Assembly: GCA_933228675.1 (NCBI GenBank)
Contig: OW121740.1
Coordinates: 32,488,632-32,552,631 of the forward strand
Length of the DNA: 64,000 bases
Source of the DNA: Stomorhina lunata
Lineage: Eukaryota; Arthropoda; Insecta; Diptera; Rhiniidae
Direction: 5' to 3'
Position 1 is the stretch's first letter, and every line of letters starts with the position of its first letter. The position numbers and the translations under genes are program-made. The notes beneath the pieces are model-generated. The model saw nothing but the letters and a program-made list of their open reading frames with translations. It made no database searches and had not been told where the DNA came from. Positions 37,796 through 48,719 of the stretch are shown piece after piece.

Positions 37796-39083
37796 CATAG
37801 TTCGAAAAAATACTCTAAAATACTGTATTTTAAGGTACCGTACTGTACCTAGGCAAGTTCGGTACAAAGTCACATACGTAACAAAGTGTTCAATTTAAGT
37901 ATAGGTACCTTAAAATTTTAGAGAACCTGTTAAAATACACAACCTTTATCATAACGAACTTTCACGAAGTACTCTAAAAATAACGTACTTTGTTGAGTAC
38001 CTTAACGTACTCCGTACCTTAACTTTAACGAACTCTTATGAGGCTGTCAACAATGAGAATAACAGTATTGCCAAAAGTGAATATTAAATTTTGTCTAACT
38101 ATTATCCACAATAGGAAAATAATTAAGCAATCTGCTTTTTTAATTATTTTTAAAGGCGGTTTACGGGATATTTAAATATTTTATGAATATATTAATTTCT
38201 AACTTTTGCTACAAAATTGGAGAAATCGGCAACAAAGTTGATTTCTAGATTTCATTGAGTTTAGTTGTGTTACGCAATTTCAAAAACATACCATATTTGA
38301 CGATACTACTTTTATGTGTTTAAAAATTGTTTTTAATAGTAGTAAAAACATAAAATATATTTATTAATTGCAACTACATTTTACTCCATATACGTTAGTG
38401 TAAACTATAAATTTATAACGCTATCGAACAAATAAAAATTATTCTATCGTTTAGGATGTAAAACCCTAACCTGGCAACACTTTCTTATATTTGTGTGTAT
38501 ATCATAAAAAATTGTGTCACCAATACAAACACAATTGACATGCTATGCGTGTATATGCATGTTTAAGAATTTCCCAACAGTTCCAAATTGATGGACTGTT
38601 TCCCAGTTGGTAAAATGTCTGAAGATTTCAAGATAAACTTCTGATTAGAGTAGGTTAATAATCGCTTTTACCTCAGCAATGAGCCAGCACTTCCATATTA
38701 CGAAGTAATTTATTAACCAAAAAGTACATTTTTAAATCGCTGCTCATTTTGTCATCATGGAACTGTTGGGTATTTTTTACTAAAATATACGAGTTATTTA
38801 TGAATGCACAAAAACAAAACTTCGTCAAAATATTACGAAAGCAGCTACAAGTGAGTTATCTAAAGATTCGTAACTTAGTACTTTAAAGTACTCTAAAGTT
38901 AACTAAAAAATACTCTAAAATCTTAAAGAGCTGTACCTTATTTTAACGTACTGTTCTTTTTTTATTGTGTCTTTGTGTACCTAACTTTGTTTCCGACTTA
39001 GTTAGGTACCTAAAAAATAAATAACTTTTGTGTGTGCGTAAGTTCAGTACAATCTAATAAGGTACTGTTTTTTTCGAACTATG
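37796..39083. mobile_element. hAT-like non-autonomous element, 1288 bp
   Basis: Ends CATAGTTCGAAAAAA and its exact inverse, flanked by exact 8-bp direct repeats AAATAAAC (37788-37795 and 39084-39091). An 8-bp duplication indicates a hAT-type element. About 200 bp inside each end is dense in GTAC, TACCTTA and TACTCTAAA words that oppose each other, giving long degenerate subterminal repeats. No transposase. Confidence 0.85.
38573..38770. mobile_element. 198-bp MITE-like insertion
   Basis: Perfect 13-bp inverted ends CCCAACAGTTCCA and TGGAACTGTTGGG inside the 37796-39083 element. No clear target duplication. Non-coding. Confidence 0.55.
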
Positions 39084-39091
39084 AAATAAAC

Positions 39092-39654
39092 ACAAAAAAT
39101 ATGATATGTTGCTCGCTCGCTTGCTAAATACATACGTATTCAATTTAAAACGTATTAAATGTGTATGAGAACGTTAAAAAAAATATTTGTTTATTTTTTA
39201 TGTAAAACTGTAAATTAAACTTTGATATGAGTCCTATATCAAATTTTATCTTTTCAGTTTTCATACTGATAAAATAAAGTGTGTTTTACAATGAAGCCTT
39301 TATAAAGTTGAACATACCCTACACGACTACAGAAGGAATGGGTAAGTTTTTGCTAATGCTTGTACAGAATTGAAGTATTATTTTACAAAATTATATATTT
39401 TGACCAAGAATCAGAGCGAGAGTCTCAAAAAAGAGTTTACTAAATGTCATTGTTAGCAAAGATTGCTGGGAAGACGGGATACATATTTGACGGCTCAGAA
39501 TTTACATTGTCAACCCCTCTACCATCTAGAATGCCACCCATCCGGCTTAACAATTCAGTTATTGTATACGATTTTCCGGATCAATTAATTTTTAGATTTG
39601 GCGATATTATTTGATTTTTTGCTAATTTTGTCACATAAAAAACTTTAAATATTA
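39092..39654. other. Unassigned sequence
   Basis: No supported feature. Confidence 0.5.
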
Positions 39655-40935
39655 ACAAGTAAGAGTGTTATATTCGGCTGTGCCGAATCTTATATACCCA
39701 CCATCAAGTTGTATTAAATTTAAAAATATCTCTCATATATCTACGAGGGTGCAACTAATTCAAAATGTATGCTAGTTGGTATTGTTAGCAAAATATTTGG
39801 ACTAAATTCGGTTGCAGGAGCTTTATAGTTCAACATTTAAAAGTATGTAAGTGGTTTCTCTAGTATTTACTTTGCACAAAATTTAATCTCATAACCTCGT
39901 AAAGTTTCGCATTAATAGTCTGTTAAATACTCTTTGTTTTGCTTAATATTTAGTTAGGATAAACATGTTGATAGTAATACGACAGGTCCATATATTTTGT
40001 TAGGAGTTCCTAATACCCTAGCTCTTATAGTTAAGGAGCTATAGCGTTTTTATCTGACGGACAGACGGACATAAACCATCTTTTCTTTTTGTATGTTTGT
40101 GTTTCCGTAAGTTTTTTATATGGGAGTTATGGTCAAATATTGGCCGATTGTAACAAAATTTTGCACACTGGCTGGCATTCACATAGGACTTCCTTTTATA
40201 AAATTTTGTTGCTGTAGCCCTTCACGCTTTTATCTGACGGACAGACGGACATAAACCTCCTTTTTCTTTTTGAATTTTTGTGTTTCCGTAAGTTTTTTAT
40301 ATGGGAGCTATGGTCAAATGTTGACCGATTGTGACAATTTTTGCACACTGGCTGGTATTCACATAAGACTTCCTTGTGCTAAATTTAGTGGCCAAAGCTA
40401 GTACAGTTTATCTTTTATTGGCACTTAAGTGTATTTCAGGTGGAATTTCGGCTATTTCTGTAAGTTTTTTGTATGGGAGCTATGGTTAAATGTGAACCGA
40501 TTTCGATGAAATTTTATATGCTGCCTAGTACTTATGTAGAAGTTCTAGATTCCATCATAGCTGTTATAATTTGTCATTTATTAGCAAAAAGACGATTAGC
40601 CTATTCGAGGTTATACGGGAGCTATGGTCAAATGTGAACCGATTTTGCCCAATTTCAATACCAAAATTTTCCAGGAAATGAAGAATATTTGTGCCAAATT
40701 TCAGTGACCTATATCCTTTCGTTAAGGTTTTATCGTGCCGACAATAGACAGACGGACAGACAGACAGACAGACAGACGGACGGACATACAGATGGATAGA
40801 CAGACGGACAATCATCTTAGAATTTCATAGGGATTCAGAATATACCTTAATTTTGGTTTTTGAGCCAATATTAAGGAAATTACAAACGGAATGACAATCT
40901 CAATATACCCCCCATTCTTTATGATGGTGGGTATA
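39655..40935 (+). mobile_element. Family A (mini-me-like) copy
   Basis: Complete at both ends: ACAAGTAAGAGTG with the ATTCGGCTGTGCCGAAT hairpin, and the ATACCCCCCATTC...GATGGTGGGTATA hairpin. A modest (GACA/GACG) tract lies at 40745-40810. Some interior modules are deleted relative to the 3.8 kb copy. Confidence 0.75.
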
Positions 40936-42055
40936 ATAATTTTCCAATTTGATCTCAGTGGTATAGGGTATCACATAAGAATGCTTGACCAATATTTGAA
41001 TGCGAGTCTTATTCATTATTTTGATTGTTTCTCATTATAACAAAGATATATACCAAAATTTGGACTGGATCAAATATGTTGTTGTTGCAACAAAATGCAG
41101 TATGTCTGTTTAAGCTATGACTAACAAACACTGGGAAAAAGTATGTTTATAATGAAATTTGTATGAATAAAGTTCATTTGAGCTGAGGGGTACAAAGGAT
41201 CTTTATTTAAAAAAATATATATATTTTTCAGAAAAATTTCAATTCGAAAAAATTTAAAACTTATATTGATTTAAAATTACAATTTTTAACACTCCAGAAT
41301 TAAAATGTATCAAGTGATTGATCAAAACAAACTGAAGAAATAAATGCTCATAAGGTTTGAGGTACACCTATATTACAAGTCCCATAACCATCATATATCG
41401 ACCTCAAACTTGGCTCTCAATCGTCACAAGTTATGACCTACGAATCAAGCAAACAATTTTTATATACATTCTCGTACATATCTATTTGCAATCTAATAAA
41501 TAATATCCTTAAGACTTTTTGTTATAAATATTTAGAAACAATAGATTTTAAAGCGCATGCCCATTTTTAGTAGAAAAATATTTTATAACCTAGAACAAAA
41601 AAGGGAAAAAAAAACAATATTTTACAACAGGTGTTAGCTATTTGTGTCAGTAGTGCAGATATTTTTTGCAAACATTGCAATCGCTATTACCTGGGGTCAT
41701 CAACAATGTAAATACTAGAGATGCAACAATTTTACCAAAGGATAAATTTACATTTAGTTTTTCTTTTACAAACAAATTTGTTACATATAAAGTTGTGTAT
41801 AAGTGCACTTGTCATATATGTATATTTAAGCCATTTCCGTTATAGTGTATTATATGGGAGCTTGGGCAAAATATAGACCTTTTGTTTCAAAAATTATATG
41901 TTCAATAGTAAATTGTCGTTTACTTTAGACTTGCGATATTTATGGTGATTTTCGTCATATTTAAGCGGCTTTTAGCAGCAGTAGCAGTAGTGATACATTT
42001 GCAGTTGATACATTTGTCAGTATTATTTGGGAGTTATCCGAAATAATTTAGGAGT
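40936..42055. other. AT-rich sequence with a family B-like scrap
   Basis: About 41828-41900 resembles an interior family B module ('ttatatgggagcttgggcaaa'). Nothing else recognised. Confidence 0.4.
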
Positions 42056-42135
42056 TATCCTAAAAATCGCCTGGTAAAGGCAAATTACTCTTTGAAGTAC
42101 CTCTTAGCCATGCTGCGAGTACTTCTAAAGCCGCA

Positions 42136-43284
42136 ATGGCCAAACCCCCTGCTTCGGGTAAATCCCAAGTGCTTCCTGTGCAGAAAGGAATCGTGATCCC
42201 ATGTTCAGATTCCCCACCTGCACACACCCCTAGGAGTCAAGGAGATGCGAATAATTCTTCCTCTCTGAAAACTCCTATCCCTGCAAAGGGGACCGGGACT
42301 AAACCCTCGGATCCCCTATCTGATCGTCCTAAGAAGCACATTTCTCCGGCTAGAAGGGCTTTTCTTCAACGGCGCGCAGCCGAGCGGAAACTGCAGCAGC
42401 TTGGCGACAAGCCTGCTGAATCCCTTACTCCTGAGGAGATTGCGGCGAAAGACAGGGCTATAAAGACTCTGGCTGAACTCCCGAGCAAGGTTACCTCAGC
42501 ACCGAAAGGTGTGCCTAAACGGCAACGTTCTGAGGAGGACCACTCGTTAAGCCAGCAGCCTGGGGCTAAACGTCCTAAACCCTCTGTCATGATGGACAGA
42601 TCCTTTAGCGAGATTGCCAAGGGTAAGCTCGTTAAGGCCATCATTGACAGGGGTAACCCTGACGGGTCAATTACCACCGAAAGGTGGGACTTGATCCAAG
42701 TCAAACTGGTGGGGGTTTTCATCAGGGTCCTTAGGGAAAACCCTGGTCCCCCTCCAGACTGCGACGACGCTGGCTGGTTCCAGGGTCGTGTTAAGCTGAT
42801 GGCATGCCATAATGAGAGGTCCGCCTTTCTCTTGAGAGAGGCGATCCGGCTCATTGAAGGTATATGGGATGGAGCTAGTCTCGACGTGGTTTCTCGTGAA
42901 GAGATTCCACGTAGGCCTAGATCCACTGCCCTTGTACGCGATGGTGTGTCATCTAAGGAGGAGATCCTAGAGCTCCTTAGACTCAGCAACCCCAATCTTC
43001 CTGTCCATGATTGGAGGGTAGTAAAGGTTTCTGAGCCTAAGGATTCTCTTAGAAGGATCACTGTTGTCCTGACCCAGGAATCCCTGGAGCCACTTCGGCA
43101 GATGCGTTGGAAGATTCTCTACGGTTTCGAGAAAATCATCCTACATGTCTACCGAGGTGACGACAAGGGTCCCGAAAAGCAGGATGACAGTACCGGATAC
43201 CCTCACCAAGGACGACGTACCTTCCGGTTCATCTGCTCCTCCCACTTCCCAGCTGAGCCCAGGCTCCCTGAGTATTGTGGATGA
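42136..43284 (+). CDS. Retrotransposon ORF1 protein (gag-like, DUF4780-type)
   Basis: 382 residues. The first ~150 are Pro-, Ser- and Lys-rich and probably disordered, with basic patches KRQR and KRPKP. From about 155 to 345 is a folded region resembling DUF4780 of insect non-LTR ORF1 proteins: FSEIAKGKLVKAIIDRG, WDGASLDVVSREEIPRRP, HDWRVVKV and ITVVLTQESLEPL. There are no CCHC knuckles. It likely binds element RNA. The last ~45 residues (after about 43145) read as random sequence, while an acidic tail is open in the +1 frame, so the natural end is probably in that frame. The ATG at 42136 is the first in frame after the leader. Confidence 0.75.
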   Translation: MAKPPASGKSQVLPVQKGIVIPCSDSPPAHTPRSQGDANNSSSLKTPIPAKGTGTKPSDPLSDRPKKHISPARRAFLQRRAAERKLQQLGDKPAESLTPEEIAAKDRAIKTLAELPSKVTSAPKGVPKRQRSEEDHSLSQQPGAKRPKPSVMMDRSFSEIAKGKLVKAIIDRGNPDGSITTERWDLIQVKLVGVFIRVLRENPGPPPDCDDAGWFQGRVKLMACHNERSAFLLREAIRLIEGIWDGASLDVVSREEIPRRPRSTALVRDGVSSKEEILELLRLSNPNLPVHDWRVVKVSEPKDSLRRITVVLTQESLEPLRQMRWKILYGFEKIILHVYRGDDKGPEKQDDSTGYPHQGRRTFRFICSSHFPAEPRLPEYCG

Positions 43285-43408
43285 GGAGATGGACGAGGAA
43301 TTGGACGAGGAAGCCCTCCTGAACCCCGATCTAGACGACGAGGATCAGGATGACTTCAACGTCACGGTTATCCCCCTCTTCGAGAATGATGAAGATTACT
43401 CAAATTAA
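43145..43408 (+). CDS. Acidic C-terminal tail of ORF1, in +1 frame
   Basis: Open frame rich in Asp and Glu (VDEEMDEELDEEALL, DLDDEDQDDF), ending in TAA at 43406-43408 and overlapping the ORF2 start by 23 bases. Its composition and its position directly before ORF2 suggest the real end of ORF1, displaced by a one-base gain or two-base loss between about 43140 and 43230. A programmed shift is possible but not shown. Confidence 0.55.
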   Translation: MSTEVTTRVPKSRMTVPDTLTKDDVPSGSSAPPTSQLSPGSLSIVDEEMDEELDEEALLNPDLDDEDQDDFNVTVIPLFENDEDYSN

Positions 43409-44504
43409 TCTTCATCATTCTAAAGCGGCCTCAGCCGCCCTGCTCCTTCGCGTTTCCGAACGCAAGGAGGAGCTAGTGATAATCCAGGAACCTTGGATCG
43501 TAGGAGACAGGATTCGTGGATTATCACTAAGAGGCTACAAGCTAATACACGCCAGTGGATCAGGTAGGCTGCGGGCATGTATTTTAGCTAAAAGCACTTT
43601 AAACGTCTTCATTCTATCTGATTTTAGTGATGAAGACACGGTAGTGGCTGCATTGGAAACCAGCGCAGGCCCTACACTGATCGCCTCGTGTTACATGGGC
43701 CATGACCAGATTGAACCTCCACCCAACAATTTGGTCAGGAAGACAGTGGATATGGCTGTCAGCAGAAATCTGCCGCTAATAATAGGTGCGGATGCAAATG
43801 CCCATCACACCATCTGGGGCAGCTCTAACATTAATGAAAGAGGTGAGTCTATTTTTGATTTTCTTCTTCGTAGCAGTTTAGATGTTGTCAACACAGGGTC
43901 AGAACCCACCTTTGTAGTAAGCAATAGGCAAGAGGTTCTTGATATTACTTTGGTAAGCTCTTTGCACCATAATCTAATTAAAAACTGGAGAGTGTCAAAT
44001 GATTGCTCCTTTTCCGATCACAGGTATCTTGAATTCGAACTTCAGTTCACTCAAGATAAACCAACACCCTTCTTAAATAGGAAGAGAACAAATTGGGACA
44101 TGCACAAAGAATCCCTCTGTCGACTCTTGCCCACTGTACCGCATATAGACTCTTGCGAAGACATTGATCTAGCTGTCAACACACTGACCAATGCCTTTCA
44201 GCAAGCTACAAATCAAGCTTGTAAGAAAATCACCAGGAAAGGTAAATGCAAACCACCCTGGTGGTCAACCGACATTGAGAAGATACGCAAGGAATGTCGA
44301 CGTCTGTTTAACGAAGCTAAGAGGACATCCAACTGGGTCCCCTACAAAGCTTCAGTTAACAGATTTAAAAATGTCGTCAGGAACGCGAAGAGGCAATCGT
44401 GGAGAAATTTCTGCAGCGGCGTGGAAGGATCTTCCGAGACTGACCTCCTCTCCCTCCGTCACTGGTTATATTCAAAAAGCCTGTGGCAACTGGACCACCA
44501 GTAG
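43386..44504 (+). CDS. Retrotransposon ORF2, endonuclease part
   Basis: Starts at tandem ATGs (43386, 43389) giving MKITQINLHHSKAA, the usual opening of apurinic-like endonucleases in this group. Further motifs are the Glu of LVIIQEPWI, IGADANAHHTIWGS, EVLDITLVSS and CSFSDHRYLEFEL with the SDH catalytic triplet, so the nuclease core looks intact over the first ~225 residues. A linker with CKPPWW and basic helices follows. After about 44440 this frame diverges from the family and stops at 44504, while the reverse transcriptase continues in the +1 frame. The enzyme would nick target DNA for priming. Confidence 0.8.
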   Translation: MMKITQINLHHSKAASAALLLRVSERKEELVIIQEPWIVGDRIRGLSLRGYKLIHASGSGRLRACILAKSTLNVFILSDFSDEDTVVAALETSAGPTLIASCYMGHDQIEPPPNNLVRKTVDMAVSRNLPLIIGADANAHHTIWGSSNINERGESIFDFLLRSSLDVVNTGSEPTFVVSNRQEVLDITLVSSLHHNLIKNWRVSNDCSFSDHRYLEFELQFTQDKPTPFLNRKRTNWDMHKESLCRLLPTVPHIDSCEDIDLAVNTLTNAFQQATNQACKKITRKGKCKPPWWSTDIEKIRKECRRLFNEAKRTSNWVPYKASVNRFKNVVRNAKRQSWRNFCSGVEGSSETDLLSLRHWLYSKSLWQLDHQ

Positions 44505-46920
44505 TTATGAAACCCTTGAGGTCCTCATGGGCACACACTTCCCTGGATGCAGTGCTCTGCATCGCGAGCCAGTGTCCAGTAACTCGACTGTCATCGGGTC
44601 CTCACCCATCCTCATTGATAGAGGAAAAATCAAGTGGGCTCTTGACAGTTTCAAACCATATAAGTCAGCGGGTCCGGATGGAATCATCCCAGCTGACCTT
44701 CAGCATAACGCTGAGACTATAACTCCCTGGCTCATCAGGATTTTTATGAGCTGTCTTAAATTCTCATATATACCGGAATCCTGGACCAGATGTGAGGTAG
44801 TATTCATCCCTAAAGCGGGTAAAGCTAGCCACACAAAATCGAAGGACTTCAGACCAATCAGTCTCAGCTCCTTCCTTCTTAAAACTTTAGAACGCATTAT
44901 TGATGGTCACTTACGATCATCAATCAATCCACGCTTTCTCTCTAAATCACAGCACGCCTACAATAAAGGTAAGTCTGTTGAAACAGCACTCCACTCACTT
45001 GTTAGTTCCTTAGAAAAATCACTTGAGTTCGGCGAATTTTCACTGGTTGCCTTTCTAGATATAGAGGGAGCCTTTAATAATATTAAGCCCACGTCGATTA
45101 CTTCGGCAATGGCGGATATAGGAGTTGATGACTCTATCATCTCTTTTATTGGAAAACTTCTTTCCTATAGAATTATTTTCTCTACCTTGGGAAAAGCTAC
45201 AGTATATAAAGTAGCATACCGAGGTACTCCTCAGGGGGGTGTTTTATCTCCCCTGCTCTGGAACCTTGCCATCAACAAATTGTTAATGGAATTGGACTCT
45301 CTGCGCTTCAAAACTATTGCTTACGCAGATGATGTCGCTATTGCAGTTTCGGGCAAGTACCTAAACACTATCTCGCAGCGACTCGAAGTCGCTCTCGCCA
45401 CACTTACTGAATGGAGCGTTTCCAATGGCCTGGGAGTTAACCCCGCCAAAACGGAACTCGTTCTTTTCTCTAGGAAATACAAGATTCCCCAGTTCAATCT
45501 TCCAAAGCTTGATGGAACGGAACTGGTACTCACGGATCATGCCAAATACTTAGGTGTGATCCTGGACTCTAAGCTGTCCTGGAACTTAAACACCCAATCT
45601 AGGGTGTCTAAGGCTTCCATTGCACTATACTCGTGCAGAAGAGCTCTAGGAAATACGTGGGGCCTATCCCCTTCCAATACAGCCTGGCTCTTCGAAATGG
45701 TTGTTAAACCCATTCTCATGTACGGCGCTCTTGTCTGGTGGCCTGCCCTAAACAAGGCTAATCAGCGAGGACTTTTTGTTAAGATCCTTAGATCTGCTGC
45801 TCTCATGATTACGGGTGCTTTAAGGACTACTCCTTCAAAGGCACTCTTTACCATGCTTAATTGGCTTCCGGCTGAGCTAATGGCCCAATTAGTAGCCCTC
45901 AACTCAGCTATCAGGTTAAAAACCACCGGTGAATGGTCTACTTCGTCTCTAGGCCACACCACTATTCTGGAGGAACTTAATCTCCCTGATAATATAGACT
46001 ACTGTATTCCCTCACCCGCTTTCGAGCAATCCTTCACTGCGGATATCTCAGGGGCCCATAACGCTTTTAGTGAAGAGACCCTGGTTATCTATTCGGATGG
46101 ATCCAAATCGTCACGTGGTGTGGGTGGGGGCTTCTTTATCCCATCATTTGGGATTAAAGTGAAATTCAAGCTCCCTAAACAATGCAGCATTCTTCAAGCT
46201 GAAATTTCAGCTATTTATAGGGCGAGCAAGTGGCTCACGTACCACCGAGTATATCCCAACGATATTCGTTTCTGTACAGATAGTCTTGCCGCCATTCATT
46301 CCCTTTCATCGGTCTACACGACATCCGTTCTTACCCGTGAATGCCGGGCGTCTCTAAATGAGATGGCGAGACATTCCAACATTGAACTTTTCTGGGTACG
46401 TAGTCATAGTAATGTACCAGGCAACATCATAGCGGATAACCTAGCAAAAGATGGTGCTCTTCTTAGTCAAGAAAACACTGATCAATTCATAGGTATTCCG
46501 CTCTCAGCATGCAAATTGCTCATAAAGCAGTTTATTTTTAGGTCCGCACAGACCAACTGGTCCACAGAAAGTACCTGTACGATCTCCAGACTTACATGGC
46601 CAACTTACGACAGTAAGCGCTCTGCAATCCTGGTCAGCTTTTCGCGCCATAGACTTCGCACCCTTATTTCAGTACTCACAGGACACTGTCTTATAGGTAT
46701 ACATGCTAGAAGACTTAATCTTCAAAGCAATGACTACTGCAGAAGTTGTCACAATGCAGAGGAGGAAGAAACAATATCCCACTTCCTCTGTCACTGCCCA
46801 GCACTTGCTGAACTTAGAACCCTCCATCTAGGATTCCCATTTCTGCACGATCTATCAGAGATCTCGAACATCAATATTCGTAAAATAGGCTCTTTTATCG
46901 ATGCATCTGGCTGGCTCTAA
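44443..46920 (+). CDS. Retrotransposon ORF2, reverse transcriptase and RNase H part
   Basis: The recognisable protein starts near TGYIQKACGNW. Reverse transcriptase motifs in order: SAGPDGIIPADL, DFRPISLSSFLLKTLERI, VAFLDIEGAFNN with the first catalytic Asp near 45058, YRGTPQGGVLSPLLWNL, and IAYADDVAIAV with the catalytic DD at 45328-45333. RNase H motifs follow: YSDGSKSSRGVGGG, ILQAEISAIY, CTDSLAAIHSL and HSNVPGNIIADNLAK. Near the end is a Cys/His motif, CRSCHNAEEEETISHFLCHC. Stop at 46920. A +1 frame break at about 44430-44460 separates it from the endonuclease. No other break is seen, so the copy is fairly young. Confidence 0.88.
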   Translation, partial: TSSPSVTGYIQKACGNWTTSSYETLEVLMGTHFPGCSALHREPVSSNSTVIGSSPILIDRGKIKWALDSFKPYKSAGPDGIIPADLQHNAETITPWLIRIFMSCLKFSYIPESWTRCEVVFIPKAGKASHTKSKDFRPISLSSFLLKTLERIIDGHLRSSINPRFLSKSQHAYNKGKSVETALHSLVSSLEKSLEFGEFSLVAFLDIEGAFNNIKPTSITSAMADIGVDDSIISFIGKLLSYRIIFSTLGKATVYKVAYRGTPQGGVLSPLLWNLAINKLLMELDSLRFKTIAYADDVAIAVSGKYLNTISQRLEVALATLTEWSVSNGLGVNPAKTELVLFSRKYKIPQFNLPKLDGTELVLTDHAKYLGVILDSKLSWNLNTQSRVSKASIALYSCRRALGNTWGLSPSNTAWLFEMVVKPILMYGALVWWPALNKANQRGLFVKILRSAALMITGALRTTPSKALFTMLNWLPAELMAQLVALNSAIRLKTTGEWSTSSLGHTTILEELNLPDNIDYCIPSPAFEQSFTADISGAHNAFSEETLVIYSDGSKSSRGVGGGFFIPSFGIKVKFKLPKQCSILQAEISAIYRASKWLTYHRVYPNDIRFCTDSLAAIHSLSSVYTTSVLTRECRASLNEMARHSNIELFWVRSHSNVPGNIIADNLAKDGALLSQENTDQFIGIPLSACKLLIKQFIFRSAQTNWSTESTCTISRLTWPTYDSKRSAILVSFSRHRLRTLISVLTGHCLIGIHARRLNLQSNDYCRSCHNAEEEETISHFLCHCPALAELRTLHLGFPFLHDLSEISNINIRKIGSFIDASGWL

Positions 46921-47035
46921 CTGAGCCTCTTACTCTCGGTAGTTTTAAGAATTTAATTCTCTCTATCCTTGCAGGAATTACAAAGGGACCTCTTTATGGA
47001 CCCAAGTGAGGTGGACCTTACAGTCTGCATCCTGC

Positions 47036-47056
47036 CTAACCTAACCTAACCTATCC
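47036..47056 (+). repeat. CCTAA repeats at the retrotransposon 3' end
   Basis: Three CCTAA units followed by a CCTATCC variant end the element. Non-LTR elements often finish in a short simple repeat made by the polymerase during insertion. Confidence 0.6.
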
Positions 47057-47384
47057 TAAATAATAGACCAAAATAACAGACAATATTTACTCACGTTACG
47101 CACATCAACTTGAACTTATAACCATGCAGCTCATACCACCAGAAGCCGATGACCTTTTGTATTTTTCGTAAATATCACGATCATTAATGAAATTCGTGAA
47201 AATGGGTATTTAGAACAATCAGTTGGAATTTGGATGTTAGCAAAGTCGGTTGGTGCTGCTTTGTTGAAGAACATACAAAAACAAAATTCGAATCCAACTT
47301 ATAGCAACAAAATACATGGTTCGAAAAACAAAGAAATATTATCCCGAACATTGCTATCACGACACTATTATATTTGTAATCATT

Positions 47385-48664
47385 CCCAGCAAAACTTTGG
47401 TAATGGCAAGTAATCAGATAACTGGTTACCTTGTAACGACTACAACATACCATCCGAATAAATAATAAGTTATTACAGAAGAAGTTATTTGTAATAAAGA
47501 TGGTAATTTAAACTGAATGTCCCCGGTTCAAATCCCACCAAGGGCAACAATTTTTTTTAGTTTTTTTTTTATTAAAAGAGCCTTTTTAAATGATTTTTGA
47601 ATTTTAAGAACTTAAATATTATCTTCTGTAAAAAAAATTTGTAAAACTAACTCACGTCAATTTTGATTATGTAGGGGATGTTGAATACCAAACACGATTC
47701 TAATTGGTCTTAACTTGGTAAGCCCAACTTATCTGGGTCATCCTTCATCTCAACTGTGGACACACACCTCCTCATGGTATCACCCGGGGAGCTAGTTTAA
47801 CACCCATTAATATTGTGAGTAAACATGTTCCGAGAGTTGTCCCATAAGTTCGATAAAAATGGGTTAGGATTACGGGCTAGTAACCCTCTCTTGAAAAAAA
47901 ATACAATGAAGAGGATAAAATTTGAATTGAAATGTCTCACTACCTAATGTTAGAGGAGGATGTCCGAAACTTCGATAGAAGAACCAAGTAGAGGAACATT
48001 TTTCAAAGCTTGGCCTATAAAATTGGAGAATATTCGCACACGATCGAAATCCATGGAATTCTAAAATATGCTCGGACTTTGACCTTAACAGGTTGTAATA
48101 TTTAAGTAAGTAAGAGTCAATCTTATGTAAAAACTTATACAAAAAAGAAGATTTAAATTGTTAAAGTTATAAAATAATTTTAAAAAAAGTTTTACTATAA
48201 TTACAAAAAATCGTATAAAAATATTTTTCCAAAAATTACAACAAAGCAAAAAAAAAACAGGGAAAAAAAAAGTTATTTTCACATGATTTTGGATCTAAAA
48301 ATAAAAATTGTATATATTAATTATAAGCTGCTAAGTTTTCAACATATGAAGTAGCTCAGTGGAAGAGTCTCTGCCTAGCAGTCGGAGGGTCTGGGTTCGA
48401 GCCCCCATGGGATCATAAAAAAAATTTTGTATTTCGTTTAAAAATATATGTTTTTAATAAAACAACAACAAAAAAGTTGTTGCTGTTGTTGTTGTTGCTT
48501 TCAAATTGCTTACTTAAGTCATTACTTTTCTGCAATTGGTAAGTACTTGCCTCCAATGACATCCCCATGTTAATGTAATGACTTAAACAGCGAATGAGTA
48601 AGTAGTTCGTGTTCAATAGTTTAACTGTTTAACTCATTATTTGGTAACGAAAAGTTTTACTGGG
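47385..48664 (+). mobile_element. TE1 copy 3, non-autonomous DNA transposon
   Basis: Begins CCCAGCAAAACTTTGG and ends AAGTTTTACTGGG, flanked by TT on both sides. It is very similar to copy 2. It contains the GGTTCAAATCC block at 47525-47535, the RT-relic-related segment at about 47940-48115 and the tRNA-like block. It lies inside element G copy 2, so it inserted after G. Confidence 0.8.
48347..48416 (+). pseudogene. tRNA-like sequence inside TE1 copy 3
   Basis: A box TAGCTCAGTGG at 48352-48362 and B box GGGTTCGAGCCC at 48393-48404. It is identical to copy 1 over the core. The same imperfect arms argue against a working tRNA. Confidence 0.55.
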
Positions 48665-48719
48665 TTGTTTGAAATAAATGTAACCGATTTGGGAATATTT
48701 TTCGAAACAGAAATACATT

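Larger units (their letters stand above)
42065..47051 (+). mobile_element. LOA/I-group non-LTR retrotransposon, nearly full length
   Basis: A 4987-bp unit with a short 5' leader, ORF1 (gag-like), ORF2 (endonuclease, reverse transcriptase, RNase H) and a 3' end with three CCTAA repeats instead of poly(A). TATCCTAAA occurs at 42056-42064 and 47052-47060 and may be the target duplication, although the CCTAA tail makes this less certain. GC content and codon use stand out from the surrounding AT-rich DNA. ORF1 and ORF2 each show a +1 frame change, so this copy is probably inactive. An RNase H domain after the RT together with the GTPQGGVLSPLLWNL motif favours the LOA clade. Confidence 0.82.

Noticed and set aside
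42366..43061. 231-codon minus-strand frame inside the retrotransposon ORF1
   Set aside because: Shadow of ORF1 in a GC-richer coding stretch; no recognisable motif.
47036..47056. Telomere or telomere-targeted insertion
   Set aside because: Only three CCTAA units at a retrotransposon end; no longer array, and the flanks are ordinary repeats.
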